Assembly: GCA_015655145.1 (NCBI GenBank)
Contig: JAATFO010000006.1
Span: 1 to 37,905 of the forward strand
From: Enterobacterales bacterium
GTDB taxonomy: Bacteria > Pseudomonadota > Gammaproteobacteria > Enterobacterales > Enterobacteriaceae
Reading direction: 5' to 3'
Length of the DNA: 37,905 nucleotides
Numbering within the stretch: the first letter of the stretch is position 1; every line of letters begins with the position of its first letter. The translations under genes were made by a program, and so were the position numbers. This document shows, one piece after another, positions 8,650 through 17,503 of the stretch. The notes under the pieces were generated by a model. That model was not told where the DNA came from. It saw only the letters and a program-made list of their open reading frames with translations, and made no database searches.

Positions 8650-9534
8650 ATGATGTCTGTTTCTGTGTCAACGTTATCGGTTGCGGCGCCGCGTCCGCGT
8701 TTCCTCTTACTGCGTTACTTTTGCCGACATCGCGGGGCAGTTGCCGGGCTGGCGATCATGGTGTTGATTACGCTGGCGGCGTTATTCGCCGGTGTTATTT
8801 ATCCGACCGACCCGTTGCGGATTGTGGCTATGCCGGAAATCTGGCCCTTTACCGATGTCCGCTATCCATTAGGCACCGATTCCCTTGGGCGTGATATCGC
8901 GGCGATAATCATCCATGGCGCGCGCTCCACATTGATGATCGGATTGGTCGCCAGTTTCACGGCTACATTAATCGGGGTGACTATCGGCGCTATCGCCGCA
9001 TGGTGCGGCGGCTGGGTGGATGAAGTGCTGATGCGTGTTGCCGAACTGTTTCAAATCATCCCTAATGTGGTGTTTGTCCTGACCATTGTTTCCGTGCTTG
9101 GGCCACACATGGTCAACATTATTATTGCGGTCGGCCTGGTGTCATGGCAACCCATTGCGCGCCTGACCCGGGCGGAGTTCCTGGCATTTAAGGATCGTGA
9201 ATTCGTACAGGCTTGTCGGGTCAGTGGCATGAGCAACAGCCGTATTATCATCCGTGAAATTTTACCTAACGTACTTCCCCCGGTAATTGTGTTGTCCTCG
9301 CTGGTGGTCGCCGGGGCGATTTTGTATGAATCAGTGATTTCTTTTCTGGGACTTGGCGATCCGAATCTGGCCAGTTGGGGACGGCTGGTCGGCGAGGGCC
9401 GTTCGTTGATCCGCTCGTCATGGTTCATTTGTGCTATTCCCGGGGTTGCCATCATGTTGGCGGTGTTGGCATTGAATCTGGTGGGAGATGGCCTGAATGA
9501 TGCGCTGAACCCGAAACTCAGGGGCCGATCATGA
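8650..9534 (+). CDS. DppC/OppC-like ABC transporter permease
   Basis: This 294-residue inner-membrane permease has the DppC N-terminal helix (about 30-50) and the YPLGTDSLGRDI motif (72-83). The EAA loop is at about 172-212 (RAEFLAFKDREFVQACRVSGMS), and the end has SFLGLGDPNLASWGRLVGEG. It starts directly after the DppB-like stop. Normally the genes for the DppD and DppF ATPases follow here. Instead there is a 119-bp gap and then an acyl-CoA ligase, so the importer has no visible energy module. Confidence 0.92.
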   Translation: MMSVSVSTLSVAAPRPRFLLLRYFCRHRGAVAGLAIMVLITLAALFAGVIYPTDPLRIVAMPEIWPFTDVRYPLGTDSLGRDIAAIIIHGARSTLMIGLVASFTATLIGVTIGAIAAWCGGWVDEVLMRVAELFQIIPNVVFVLTIVSVLGPHMVNIIIAVGLVSWQPIARLTRAEFLAFKDREFVQACRVSGMSNSRIIIREILPNVLPPVIVLSSLVVAGAILYESVISFLGLGDPNLASWGRLVGEGRSLIRSSWFICAIPGVAIMLAVLALNLVGDGLNDALNPKLRGRS

Positions 9535-9657
9535 AGCCCGTCGGGGATAACCTGTCCCGGCCGCTTTCCGCCAGCGTTGCGGACACTTTTTTCTGAGGGT
9601 GGCTGGCCGGAGAGGAGCAGCCGCACTGATGTCAGATCAACCGGAGTCTTATCATGA
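9531..9657 (+). other. short junction where ATPase genes would be expected; possible deletion scar
   Basis: An ATG at 9531 overlaps the DppC-like stop in an ATGA arrangement and opens a 21-codon frame that ends at a TGA within the gap. At the far side, another frame ends in a TGA that overlaps the ATG of the CoA ligase at 9654, again as ATGA. The two coupled-looking borders are in different frames. This pattern fits an ancestral gene or genes, perhaps the DppD/DppF ATPases, that were mostly deleted. No ATPase motif survives, so the origin is inference. Confidence 0.3.
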
Positions 9658-11195
9658 CGTACGTAAATAAAAATCTTGGTGATCTTATTGATCACGCACA
9701 ATCGCTGGATAATACAGCCATTATCGATTTACGCGATCCTGCCCGACCACGGCAGTACAGTCACCGTCAAATTGACTTATTAGCGGGCGGTGTGGCGCAG
9801 TACCTCACCACCGCTGGCTACCCTCGTGGAACGGCGATTGGTATCGCTTCACTTAATCGCGCCGAATATATTGCTGCGTATTTCGGTATCATGCGCGCGG
9901 GGCTGCTGGCGGTACCGCTAAATATTAAATTGCCGCAAGAGACGCTTGAGTACTTAATCAATGATGCCAGTATGCCATTCGTGTTTGTCGATGCTGAACG
10001 TCATACGCTGTTGCAAAATTGCATTCCGCTGGTGGACTTTGATGACACGGGCGCAAACGGGTTCAGTCAGCTTATTCAGCCGCAGACATTTGCGACTGTC
10101 ATCCCGGCTGAAGGTGAACTGGCGATGATGCTTTACACCTCCGGTTCGACCGGCAGACCGAAAGGCGTGCCGCTGACACACCAGGGACAATTATGGGCGC
10201 TGGCGGCGACACGCCTCGGCGGTGTCGAGCCTGACGGCGCGCAGGAACATTATCTGGTGGCGCAACCGTTGTTCCATATGAATGGGTTATTTCTCACCAA
10301 ACGTGCCTTTGCCGCGAATGCGCTGCTGGTTGTACTGCCGGCATTTCATCTTCATGACTATATTGATGCGCTGTCGCGGTATCGCATCAATATTGTGGCT
10401 GCCGTACCCACCATGTTTGCGCGCCTGATTCGCGATCCGGCGTTACTTGCCGGGCATGATTTTTCAGCACTAAAAAAACTGATGCTGGGTTCCGCACCGA
10501 TGAGCCTGTCATTGCTGGCACGAATTCAGGCTCGCTTCCCGCAGACCCTTATCGGCCACGGCTATGGCACCACGGAGGCCGGTCCGGCGATATTTGGTCC
10601 GCATCCACAAGGATTACCAACACCGCCGTTGTCGTTGGGCTACCCGCTGGCGGTGGGCGAGGTGGAACTGGTGGGCCCGGAAGCGCCCAATGAAGGTGTG
10701 TTGCGGATGCGCAATCCGGCGGTGACGCCAGGGTATTACCGTTTACCGGAGAAGAGCGCGCAGGTGCTTGATGACGGCTGGTATTACAGTGGCGATGTAA
10801 TGCGGCGTGACAGCAACGGCTTTTATTATTTTGTCGGCCGTGCCGATGACATGTTTGTCTGTGCCGGTGAGAATATTTATCCGGTGGAAGTGGAGAAAAC
10901 CCTTGAGACGCACCCACAGGTACGCCAGGCATGTGTCGTGCCCTTGCCGGATGAAGAACGTAGTCAGGTACCGGTGGCGTTTGTCGTGCTGCAACCTGGT
11001 AGCCAGGTAAGTGTGGATGAGCTAAAACAGCATGTGCTGCAACGGGCGCCAGCTTATCAGCATCCACGGCGTATCGCCTTTCTGCATGAATTGCCATGGG
11101 CAGGCACCAATAAAGTGGATCGTAATGCATTGCTGTTACGTGCTCGTGAGCTTGAGCAACAACAGCGCTGGGGCGAGGCTGAATTGCAGGTGTGA
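9654..11195 (+). CDS. acyl-CoA synthetase / AMP-forming acid:CoA ligase
   Basis: This 513-residue enzyme of the ANL superfamily would activate a carboxylic acid to its CoA thioester through an acyl-AMP. It has the P-loop YTSGSTGRPKG (161-171), the A5 motif GHGYGTTEAG (301-310), the hinge and ribose-binding region YYSGD...GRADDM (ASP-381; 395-400) and the catalytic lysine in GTNKVDR (LYS-487). The substrate pocket cannot be assigned; fatty, aromatic or amino-acid-derived acids are all possible. It is the last gene of the 4578-11195 operon and is followed by a bidirectional terminator. The importer genes upstream may bring in its substrate, and the PaaI-type thioesterase may reverse its reaction when CoA is trapped. 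Confidence 0.9.
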   Translation: MTYVNKNLGDLIDHAQSLDNTAIIDLRDPARPRQYSHRQIDLLAGGVAQYLTTAGYPRGTAIGIASLNRAEYIAAYFGIMRAGLLAVPLNIKLPQETLEYLINDASMPFVFVDAERHTLLQNCIPLVDFDDTGANGFSQLIQPQTFATVIPAEGELAMMLYTSGSTGRPKGVPLTHQGQLWALAATRLGGVEPDGAQEHYLVAQPLFHMNGLFLTKRAFAANALLVVLPAFHLHDYIDALSRYRINIVAAVPTMFARLIRDPALLAGHDFSALKKLMLGSAPMSLSLLARIQARFPQTLIGHGYGTTEAGPAIFGPHPQGLPTPPLSLGYPLAVGEVELVGPEAPNEGVLRMRNPAVTPGYYRLPEKSAQVLDDGWYYSGDVMRRDSNGFYYFVGRADDMFVCAGENIYPVEVEKTLETHPQVRQACVVPLPDEERSQVPVAFVVLQPGSQVSVDELKQHVLQRAPAYQHPRRIAFLHELPWAGTNKVDRNALLLRARELEQQQRWGEAELQV

Positions 11196-11267
11196 AACGG
11201 TATTATGATGAAAAGAAGGGGGTTTCAATCGATTAAAACCCCCTCCGTGTACCGTTCTGTCGGTTTT
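11196..11267. terminator. bidirectional terminator between convergent operons
   Basis: A 9-bp GC-rich stem (AGGGGGTTT at 11217-11225 with AAACCCCCT at 11236-11244) is nested within an outer 7-bp pair, AACGGTA at 11196-11202 and TACCGTT at 11250-11256. A TTTTT run follows at 11263-11267. It lies between the stop of the CoA ligase and the stop of the minus-strand monooxygenase, where both operons must end. The T-run is a few bases away from the stem, so the efficiency is uncertain. Confidence 0.65.
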
Positions 11268-11331
11268 TCACTACTGCAGAAGGCTCGGTCATGGATGAGG
11301 CCGGGCAGGAAGCGGCGGCGTAATTAACGGC

Positions 11332-12399
11332 TCAATCCGTGTCACGATCAGGCAACTGGTAGCGCTGGCGCAACGTGCTATCGCGATAACGTGGCTGAAA
11401 CACCCCCCGGGCCTGTAATAGCGTGATCAATTGTTGATTAATCGCATGCATGGCATTGATCGTGGCGGGAATCAGCAGATTGAACCCATCCACGGCACCA
11501 CTGACAAACGCCTGTTCCAGTGTGTCTGCGATTTGATCAGCCGTACCCGCGATAATGGGGTGCTCGGGATGATGCGCATGGCGGTATTGTTCAGCTTGCT
11601 GTTGTGCGTCTGCGGGGTTATCCGCCAGCAGCGGGATAATCGTCGGCATGATGCATAACGTCGCCGGGTCGCGTTTTATTTGCCGGGCGCGCTGGTTCAC
11701 CGTTTGGCGGAAGGTGTTTGCCGTCGCCGCATCGTGGTGCGGAGGAAGAATGATATCGGCATGATTTAGTGCCACCTCCAGCATCGCTGTCGTATGCACT
11801 TGCTGGAGAATTAACGGGCTTCCCTGTGGCGGACGGGGAATATCCAGTGGACCCTGTACCGCAAAGAACGTGCCTTGATGCCGGATGGGATGATTGCCGC
11901 TGCCTTTTACGGCGCTGCGCCCATCAGATCTGATGGTGATCGCCTGTTCCGACCAACTGTGCCATAGCTGTTTTGCCACATGGATAAATTCCGTGCTCAG
12001 GGCCGGCCAGGATTCGGCTGGTGTGGTGGGATGACCGTAAGCCGCCATCGCGGCGTCAGAGAGGCCATCCGGCAGATGCCAGCCGGCCCTGCCGACACTG
12101 ATATGATCTAACGCGGCCAGACGTCGGGCAAGATTATAGGGCTGAATGATCAACGGCGAGGCGCTGGGTATCAGGCCAATATGGCGGGTAACGGCCGCCA
12201 ACGCCGCACAGGTCAGTACCGGGTCGAGGTCTGGCAGGTTACCGCTACAAGGCCGGATGAAAAATCCCATGTCGGCAAAAAGTAAGGCATCAACGCCGCC
12301 CTCTTCGGCGGCGATCGCCAGATGAAGTAAGACCTCCCGGGTGAGCGGCGTCGTGCTATCGGAAGAAAACGGCACGCAGTTTATATGTAATGTTTTCAT
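11332..12399 (-). CDS. luciferase-like flavin-dependent monooxygenase, short form
   Basis: This is a 355-residue member of the LLM-class oxidoreductases (TIM-barrel, FMNH2-dependent). LALDHISVGRAGWHL (about 95-109) corresponds to the conserved strand of the NtaA/SnaA/DszA group. LILQQVHTTAMLEVALNHADIIL and IIAGTADQIADTLEQAFVSGAVDGFNLL are the late-barrel motifs. It is about 70-90 residues shorter than typical NtaA-type enzymes of 430-450 residues. Its ATG shares one base with the stop of the preceding, longer monooxygenase gene (TGATG), so the two are likely partners. It closes the iron-uptake operon. It may act on the same substrate or on a follow-up product. No flavin reductase gene is present in the window. 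Confidence 0.85.
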   Translation of the reverse strand: MKTLHINCVPFSSDSTTPLTREVLLHLAIAAEEGGVDALLFADMGFFIRPCSGNLPDLDPVLTCAALAAVTRHIGLIPSASPLIIQPYNLARRLAALDHISVGRAGWHLPDGLSDAAMAAYGHPTTPAESWPALSTEFIHVAKQLWHSWSEQAITIRSDGRSAVKGSGNHPIRHQGTFFAVQGPLDIPRPPQGSPLILQQVHTTAMLEVALNHADIILPPHHDAATANTFRQTVNQRARQIKRDPATLCIMPTIIPLLADNPADAQQQAEQYRHAHHPEHPIIAGTADQIADTLEQAFVSGAVDGFNLLIPATINAMHAINQQLITLLQARGVFQPRYRDSTLRQRYQLPDRDTD

Positions 12400-13670
12400 C
12401 AGCGAGCGCCTGTGTTATAGCCAGATTGACCAGGAACGGGGAGATCAAAGTGATCGCGCAATGTTTTACCGTGATAGTGGGTACGGTATAGCCCGCGACG
12501 CTGTAGTTCAGGGACGACCTGTTCAACGAACAGAATATTAGCGTCCAGTGACGGCCACATCAGGGTAAAACCATCGCAGGCGCGCCGGGTAAACCATGTG
12601 GTGATCAGGTCGGCCATCTGTTGCGGAGTACCGGCAAAGGCATGATGAGCCTGTAATCTCTGTGCCTGACGCGGCGTCAGGCGGTGACGGCGAATGATGT
12701 CCATCAGTAATTCCGCTCGTCCACGCATGCCATTGGTGGTAGCGTACTGGGGCAGCCAGGCGTCGGGAATCGGTTCATCCTGTGCTAAAGAGGAAAAATC
12801 AACCCCCAGTAAGCTTTCCACCCGCGAAGGGCGCCCTTCTGACTGCGCCAGTTGTTGGGCCAGCAAGGCGTTGGCCTGCGATTCAGTGGTCGCCAGAATG
12901 GGCATTAATCCTGGCAGGATTTTAATTGCCTCCGCAGGGCGGCCATAGTGTTGTGCTCTGGCATGAATATCAGCATAAAATTCTTCTGCCACCGACAGCA
13001 GCGGCTGGGCGGTAAACACGATTTCTGCCCAGCGTGCGGCGAAATCACGTCCCGCCTGAGATGAACCCGCCTGCATGCGTACCGGTTCTCCCTGGGGAGA
13101 ACGGGGAATGCGCAGATGGCCGTTCAGGGCAAATTCGTCATCCACAACCGGTGAGGCGTGTTCGTTGATCGGGGGCAGCGGCGTATTGCCCCCGGCACGC
13201 TGACGCCAGCATTGCGTCACCGCATCAATACATTTGTGCGCCCGCGCATAACGTGAATCATGTTCCAGGTGCTGCGCTTTACTGTAGTTCGCGGCGACAC
13301 TGTCAATGGCGGTGGTCACCATATTCCATCCCACCCGTCCCTGGCTTAAAAAATCCAGTGAGGCAAACATCCGGGCCAGGTGCGCAGGTTGGTTATACGT
13401 GGTGGATACGGAGGCAATCAGCCCGATGTTTTCAGTCAGCGGTGCGAGAGCAGACAGCAATGTCAGCGGTTCCATTGAGAAACCGGCGCGGTAGGTATAA
13501 AAATCGGCAATAAATAAGGCATCCATAAGACCGCGTTCGGCCAGTTGGGCGCGCTCCTGCAATTGACTGATATCGAATAACCGTGGCGGTTGGGCGGCGG
13601 GAAGCCGCCAGGCCAGATCCAGCCAGTCGATGCAGGAGTTAAAATGGAGTTGTCGGGTTGGCGGGATCAT
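12399..13670 (-). CDS. luciferase-like FMN-dependent monooxygenase (NtaA/SnaA/DszA/EmoA-type)
   Basis: This 423-residue enzyme begins LHFNSCIDWLDLAWR and carries the family segments ALFIADFYTYRAG (about 51-63) and LDFLSQGRVGWNMVTT (105-120). Further on are SPQGEPVRMQAGSSQAGRDF, split over two adjacent motifs, and GTPQQMADLITTWFTRRACDGF. These are hallmarks of the NtaA/SnaA/DszA family, which oxidises substrates such as nitrilotriacetate, EDTA, pristinamycin II and sulfones with FMNH2 and O2. Its start overlaps the stop of the FhuB-like permease gene by 4 bp (ATGA). This puts it firmly in a siderophore-uptake operon, which suggests oxidation of an imported chelator or a related ligand. The substrate is unknown. 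Confidence 0.88.
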   Translation of the reverse strand: MIPPTRQLHFNSCIDWLDLAWRLPAAQPPRLFDISQLQERAQLAERGLMDALFIADFYTYRAGFSMEPLTLLSALAPLTENIGLIASVSTTYNQPAHLARMFASLDFLSQGRVGWNMVTTAIDSVAANYSKAQHLEHDSRYARAHKCIDAVTQCWRQRAGGNTPLPPINEHASPVVDDEFALNGHLRIPRSPQGEPVRMQAGSSQAGRDFAARWAEIVFTAQPLLSVAEEFYADIHARAQHYGRPAEAIKILPGLMPILATTESQANALLAQQLAQSEGRPSRVESLLGVDFSSLAQDEPIPDAWLPQYATTNGMRGRAELLMDIIRRHRLTPRQAQRLQAHHAFAGTPQQMADLITTWFTRRACDGFTLMWPSLDANILFVEQVVPELQRRGLYRTHYHGKTLRDHFDLPVPGQSGYNTGAR

Positions 13671-15691
13671 GGGCGATAATTCCGGTAAATAAGCAAGAGA
13701 AGGTAGGGGGCGCCCACCAGCGCGATAACCGCGCCTGCGGGCAACTCGGTCGGCGCCAGCACAGTGCGGGCAAGAATATCGGCGGTCAACAGCAAAATGG
13801 CGCCGGTCAGCACGGCGGTGAGGAGCATCGGTCGGGTACGGAAACCTGACAACAAGCGTGCCGAATGCGGGGCCAGCAAACCGATATAGCCGACCGGGCC
13901 GGTCAGAGAAACGGCGACCGCAGACAGAATAATGCTGAGTCCTCCGGTTAACAGCCGGGTGCGGGCAACGGATAATCCCAGACTACTGGCGCTGTGATCG
14001 CCCAGCGCCAGGATATCCAGACGCTGGCACTGGTACCAGGCGATCGGCGCGCACAGACACAACAAGCCCAGCAGAATGAGGACGCCGGACCAGGTGCTGC
14101 CATAAAGCCCGCCCATCAGCCACATCAGCGGGCTGGCGATGAAGCGGCTGTTTAACACCAAAATCTGGATGCAGGCGCTTAACATCATGGTCACCGCCAT
14201 TCCGGTAAGGATAAGAATAACCGGGGAAAAATGGTGTTTCCAGGCGAGAAGATAGACCAGCAAGCCTGCCAACAGGCCGCCGGTAAGCGCGGATAATGTG
14301 ATGGCGCCTCCGCTCAGGGTCGGGAAAAACAGCGACAGCACCAGCAGGGTGACGGCCGCACCATTATTGACGCCCAGCATGGCGGTGTCCGCCAGCGGAT
14401 TGCGCAACGCGGCCTGCATCAGTACTCCGGCAATCGCAAAACACGCCCCGGCCAATAGCGCCATCGCCACTCTGGGCAAGCGTAATGACCAGACAATGGT
14501 ATGCGCCACCGGATCACCGCTGCCCAGCAATGCCTGTAGCACCTGGTGGAGAGCAAGCGGGTAGCTCCCTGACAGCAGACACCCCAACATCACCAGCAAG
14601 ATCAGCACTGCCGCTAAGCACAGTGCGGTTTTCCGTGTTGATCCATTGATGAGTCGGGGGAAACCAAACGGTGCCGCCAGCGGCAAGATGCTGCTACCGG
14701 GGTGATAGCGCAGCACCATCAGTAACAGGTAAGGGGCGCCCAGCATGGCGGTAATTGCACCCAACGGCGGGGCTTGCGTAATACTGCCAAACAGCAGGGT
14801 CAGGGTATCCGCACAGGTCAGTAACAGGGCGCCGCCCAGCGCACAGATGGGCAGTAAGAGGCGATGGCGGCGAATCCCGGAAAACTTGACCATATGTGGG
14901 ACAATAAGGCCGATAAAACCGACGGGACCAATCACCGCGACAATTGCCCCGGTCATGCATAATATCAGGATGACGGCGATAATTTTGACCCGGCGGACAT
15001 GTTGCCCCAGGGCCTGCGCCGTCTCTTCATGCAGCAACGCCACATCCAACTGGGGCGCCAACAGAATAATCAACAGAAAGCATCCCAGGATGATCGGCAA
15101 GGCAAAATGCACGCCGCTCCAGTCGTTTTGCCTTAGCATCCCGGTTCCCCAGCTTAACAAAAAACGGGTATCGGGCTGGTTCATCACCAGCAGTGCATCC
15201 GTGAGGCTTCCCAGCGTCATGCTGACGATCATACCGGCGAGCAACATGCGTAATGGCGGCGCGCGAAATCCTCCCGCCAGCAAGCCAACCAACAACACGC
15301 CGGTCAACCCACCGGCCAGGGTTAATAACAGCGGCGTCTGGGCCACCAGCGCGGGTGCGAACAGTGTGGCGAGGACAATAAACAGGTAGCTGCCGCTACT
15401 GATACCCAGAATGCCAGGCGATACCATCGGGTTACGCAAAATACTTTGGGTTAGCGCGCCGGCCATCGCCAGTGCGGCACCGCTGAGTATCCCCATCACC
15501 ACGCGCGGCAGACGAAAATCAAAGATGATGTCATGCAGCAATGACGCCTGATGAAATGTGGCGCTGTGGAATAATTGTGCCCGGCTGATCGCCACTTCAC
15601 CTTGCGTCAGGTTAAATAATGATAAACACCCCAGCAGGATAATCCCGGCGGCGGTGAGGCTCCAGGCGCGCGCGGTAACCGTCAGATTCAT
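13667..15691 (-). CDS. FhuB-like fused ferric-siderophore ABC permease
   Basis: This 674-residue inner-membrane protein contains two FecCD-type permease halves in tandem, as in FhuB of about 660 residues. RLPRVVMGILSGAALAMAG (60-78) is echoed by RLPRVAMALLAGACFAIAG (404-422). The coupling region GPVGFIGLIVPH (255-266) is echoed by GPVGYIGLLAPH (598-609). A fused permease is typical of ferric-hydroxamate importers, while catecholate and citrate systems normally use two genes. Both ends overlap neighbours by 4 bp: its start with the binding-protein stop, and its stop with the monooxygenase start. Both halves look intact. Confidence 0.93.
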   Translation of the reverse strand: MNLTVTARAWSLTAAGIILLGCLSLFNLTQGEVAISRAQLFHSATFHQASLLHDIIFDFRLPRVVMGILSGAALAMAGALTQSILRNPMVSPGILGISSGSYLFIVLATLFAPALVAQTPLLLTLAGGLTGVLLVGLLAGGFRAPPLRMLLAGMIVSMTLGSLTDALLVMNQPDTRFLLSWGTGMLRQNDWSGVHFALPIILGCFLLIILLAPQLDVALLHEETAQALGQHVRRVKIIAVILILCMTGAIVAVIGPVGFIGLIVPHMVKFSGIRRHRLLLPICALGGALLLTCADTLTLLFGSITQAPPLGAITAMLGAPYLLLMVLRYHPGSSILPLAAPFGFPRLINGSTRKTALCLAAVLILLVMLGCLLSGSYPLALHQVLQALLGSGDPVAHTIVWSLRLPRVAMALLAGACFAIAGVLMQAALRNPLADTAMLGVNNGAAVTLLVLSLFFPTLSGGAITLSALTGGLLAGLLVYLLAWKHHFSPVILILTGMAVTMMLSACIQILVLNSRFIASPLMWLMGGLYGSTWSGVLILLGLLCLCAPIAWYQCQRLDILALGDHSASSLGLSVARTRLLTGGLSIILSAVAVSLTGPVGYIGLLAPHSARLLSGFRTRPMLLTAVLTGAILLLTADILARTVLAPTELPAGAVIALVGAPYLLLLIYRNYRP

Positions 15692-16629
15692 GCCAGCAGT
15701 ACCCTGACGATATCCTGAATGAATTGCCTGGCGGTTAATGGTCCGGCATACATTTCATGGTAAGGAAGCGCGGTAACCAGGCCTTGTTGAACAAAGTGCA
15801 GTTTGCGCCATATCGGCGCATTCATCACATTTTTGACGCCATCCGGGTTAAATGGCATGTAGAGGAAATGCGCGTCTTGCAATGGAACCAGCGCTTCTAC
15901 CGAGGTGACATGAAAACCGAGTTGTTGATAACGCGTATCGTTAACCGCATAGCGCAGTCCAAGCCGTTGCAGAATGGTCGCCGGCAGCGAGTTGGCATTA
16001 AACAGCATGATGTCGGCGCCGGTGATGCCGGTGTTGATGGTGCCCAATACCACCGTCTTGTTTTGCCATCCCGCCGCCGCCAGTTGTGTGCGGCTCTGTG
16101 CCAACAGGTTATCCAGTTGCGCTAAAAATTGCGTGGCGCGCTGACGTTGGGCCGTAACATCAGCCACGTTAAGGAAGGTGGTCGCCATTAGATCATAGTG
16201 GTTGCCTGGTTGTGCCGGATAGGCATCGAAGGCAATAACCGGGCAGATTGATTGCAATAACGGCAGGGTTTTTTGCGTATTACGCGCATTGCCGAGAATC
16301 AGGTCAGGATGCAGGGATAACATCACGTCAAGGGCGGGGGTTGATGCGAGGCCGACATCGACCACCCCGGCTGACAGCGCGGGTTCAACACCATTCATAA
16401 TACGCCGGTAGTCGGCGGTTGCCGCCGCGCCAACCGGTTGTATCCCGGTCGCCAGCAGGTTTTCAGTATGACGGCTGTCGAGAGTAATGATGCGCTGTGC
16501 TGGCTGGGAAAGGCAGGTATTTCCGCTGGCGCTTGTCATGCAGATGGCGGCGCGGGCAATATCTGGCGCCGCCAGGCAGGCCAGTGCGGACAAACAAAAA
16601 CGCCGGCGCGTAAGTGATGACTTCATCAT
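15688..16629 (-). CDS. FhuD-like ferric-siderophore periplasmic binding protein with Tat signal
   Basis: I place the start at the ATG ending at 16629. GGAGGG lies six bases upstream of it, and the ATG overlaps the ATPase stop as ATGA. A longer frame upstream lacks this logic. The 313-residue product starts with a twin-arginine signal (SLTRRRFCLSALACL) and likely cleavage near residue 27. The mature part has QPAQRIITLDSRHTENLLATG and LDVMLSLHPDLILGN, the usual class III binding-protein pattern. It ends in TARQFIQDIVRVLL. E. coli FhuD also uses the Tat route, which supports the Fhu-like reading. Two cysteines lie just after the signal peptide. Confidence 0.88.
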   Translation of the reverse strand: MMKSSLTRRRFCLSALACLAAPDIARAAICMTSASGNTCLSQPAQRIITLDSRHTENLLATGIQPVGAAATADYRRIMNGVEPALSAGVVDVGLASTPALDVMLSLHPDLILGNARNTQKTLPLLQSICPVIAFDAYPAQPGNHYDLMATTFLNVADVTAQRQRATQFLAQLDNLLAQSRTQLAAAGWQNKTVVLGTINTGITGADIMLFNANSLPATILQRLGLRYAVNDTRYQQLGFHVTSVEALVPLQDAHFLYMPFNPDGVKNVMNAPIWRKLHFVQQGLVTALPYHEMYAGPLTARQFIQDIVRVLLA

Positions 16630-17453
16630 CGCACACCCTCCGGGCTGGTGGCCAGTTGTTGAGGAATACACCACGGGCGTCCGGTGAGGTTGTCACGTAC
16701 AATTTGCGCCTGAATACCAAAGACCTCCAGCAGCGTCTGTGGTGTGATGATCTCTTCCGGCGTGCCCCGGGCGACAATATTGCCGTCTTTCAGCGCGATA
16801 ATCTGGCTGGCATAACGCGCAGCCAGATTGATGTCGTGCAACACCATGATAATCGTCCTTCCGTATTGCTGGTTTAAGTGTTGCAACAGATGAAGGATCT
16901 CAAGTTGATGGGCGATATCAAGGTAAGTGGTGGGCTCGTCCAGCAACAAGCAATCCGTCTGTTGGGCGACGGTCATGGCGATCCAGACGCGCTGACGCTG
17001 CCCGCCGGAAAGCTGTTCGACCAAATGATGTTCCAGCGATTGTAAGCCGGTCATGGCAATGGCTTCCTCAATCACCCGATGATCGTCAGCCTGCAGATTG
17101 CCGCTCCAGGATTGCCAGGGAAAGCGACCATAGCTGATGAGTTCGCGCACAGTGAGCCCTTCCGGCGCCACCGCGCCTTGTGGCAGTAATGCCAGTCGAC
17201 GCGCAATTTGCCGATGGCTCAGTTGCGCCATATCGTCATCGCCCAGCCACACTTGCCCGCTATCCGGGCGAAGTAAACGGGCAAGGGTTTTGAGCAAGGT
17301 TGATTTGCCGGATCCATTCGGTCCGACCAGAGCAATAATCGCGCCATGCGGCAGCGCGATATCCAATCCGTCGAACACCGTCACGCCATGGTAGGCGGTT
17401 TTTAATCCGTCGCCGCGGATCAGCGGCGGCTTAAGCGAAAAGGTCAATGGCAT
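16626..17453 (-). CDS. FhuC/FecE-like ferric-siderophore ABC ATPase
   Basis: The chosen start is the ATG ending at 17453, giving 275 residues starting MPLTFSLKPP. A longer frame to 17558 would overlap the receptor gene and adds residues unlike the family. Motifs are Walker A GPNGSGKST (44-52), LLPQGAVAPEGLTVRELISYGR (about 89-110), signature QLSGGQRQRVW (147-157), Walker B LLLDEPTTYLDI (169-180) and the H-loop histidine in VLHDINLAARYA (HIS-206). The LDEPTTYLDI sequence is typical of iron-siderophore ATPases. It follows the TonB receptor gene by about 50 bp and overlaps the binding-protein gene by 4 bp. Confidence 0.92.
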   Translation of the reverse strand: MPLTFSLKPPLIRGDGLKTAYHGVTVFDGLDIALPHGAIIALVGPNGSGKSTLLKTLARLLRPDSGQVWLGDDDMAQLSHRQIARRLALLPQGAVAPEGLTVRELISYGRFPWQSWSGNLQADDHRVIEEAIAMTGLQSLEHHLVEQLSGGQRQRVWIAMTVAQQTDCLLLDEPTTYLDIAHQLEILHLLQHLNQQYGRTIIMVLHDINLAARYASQIIALKDGNIVARGTPEEIITPQTLLEVFGIQAQIVRDNLTGRPWCIPQQLATSPEGVR

Positions 17454-17503
17454 AGCAGATGTCGTCTTAAGGTAAAAAAGCTTACGCGTCCCTGCGTGAG
17501 TGG

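Noticed and set aside
9051..9701. Minus-strand frame of 216 codons
   Set aside because: It is antisense to the DppC-like permease and the junction. The composition is that of a shadow frame and has no family motif.
10549..11130. Minus-strand frame of 193 codons
   Set aside because: It lies wholly antisense to the CoA ligase, whose motifs are intact, and its product is rich in Pro, His and Arg as expected for a shadow.
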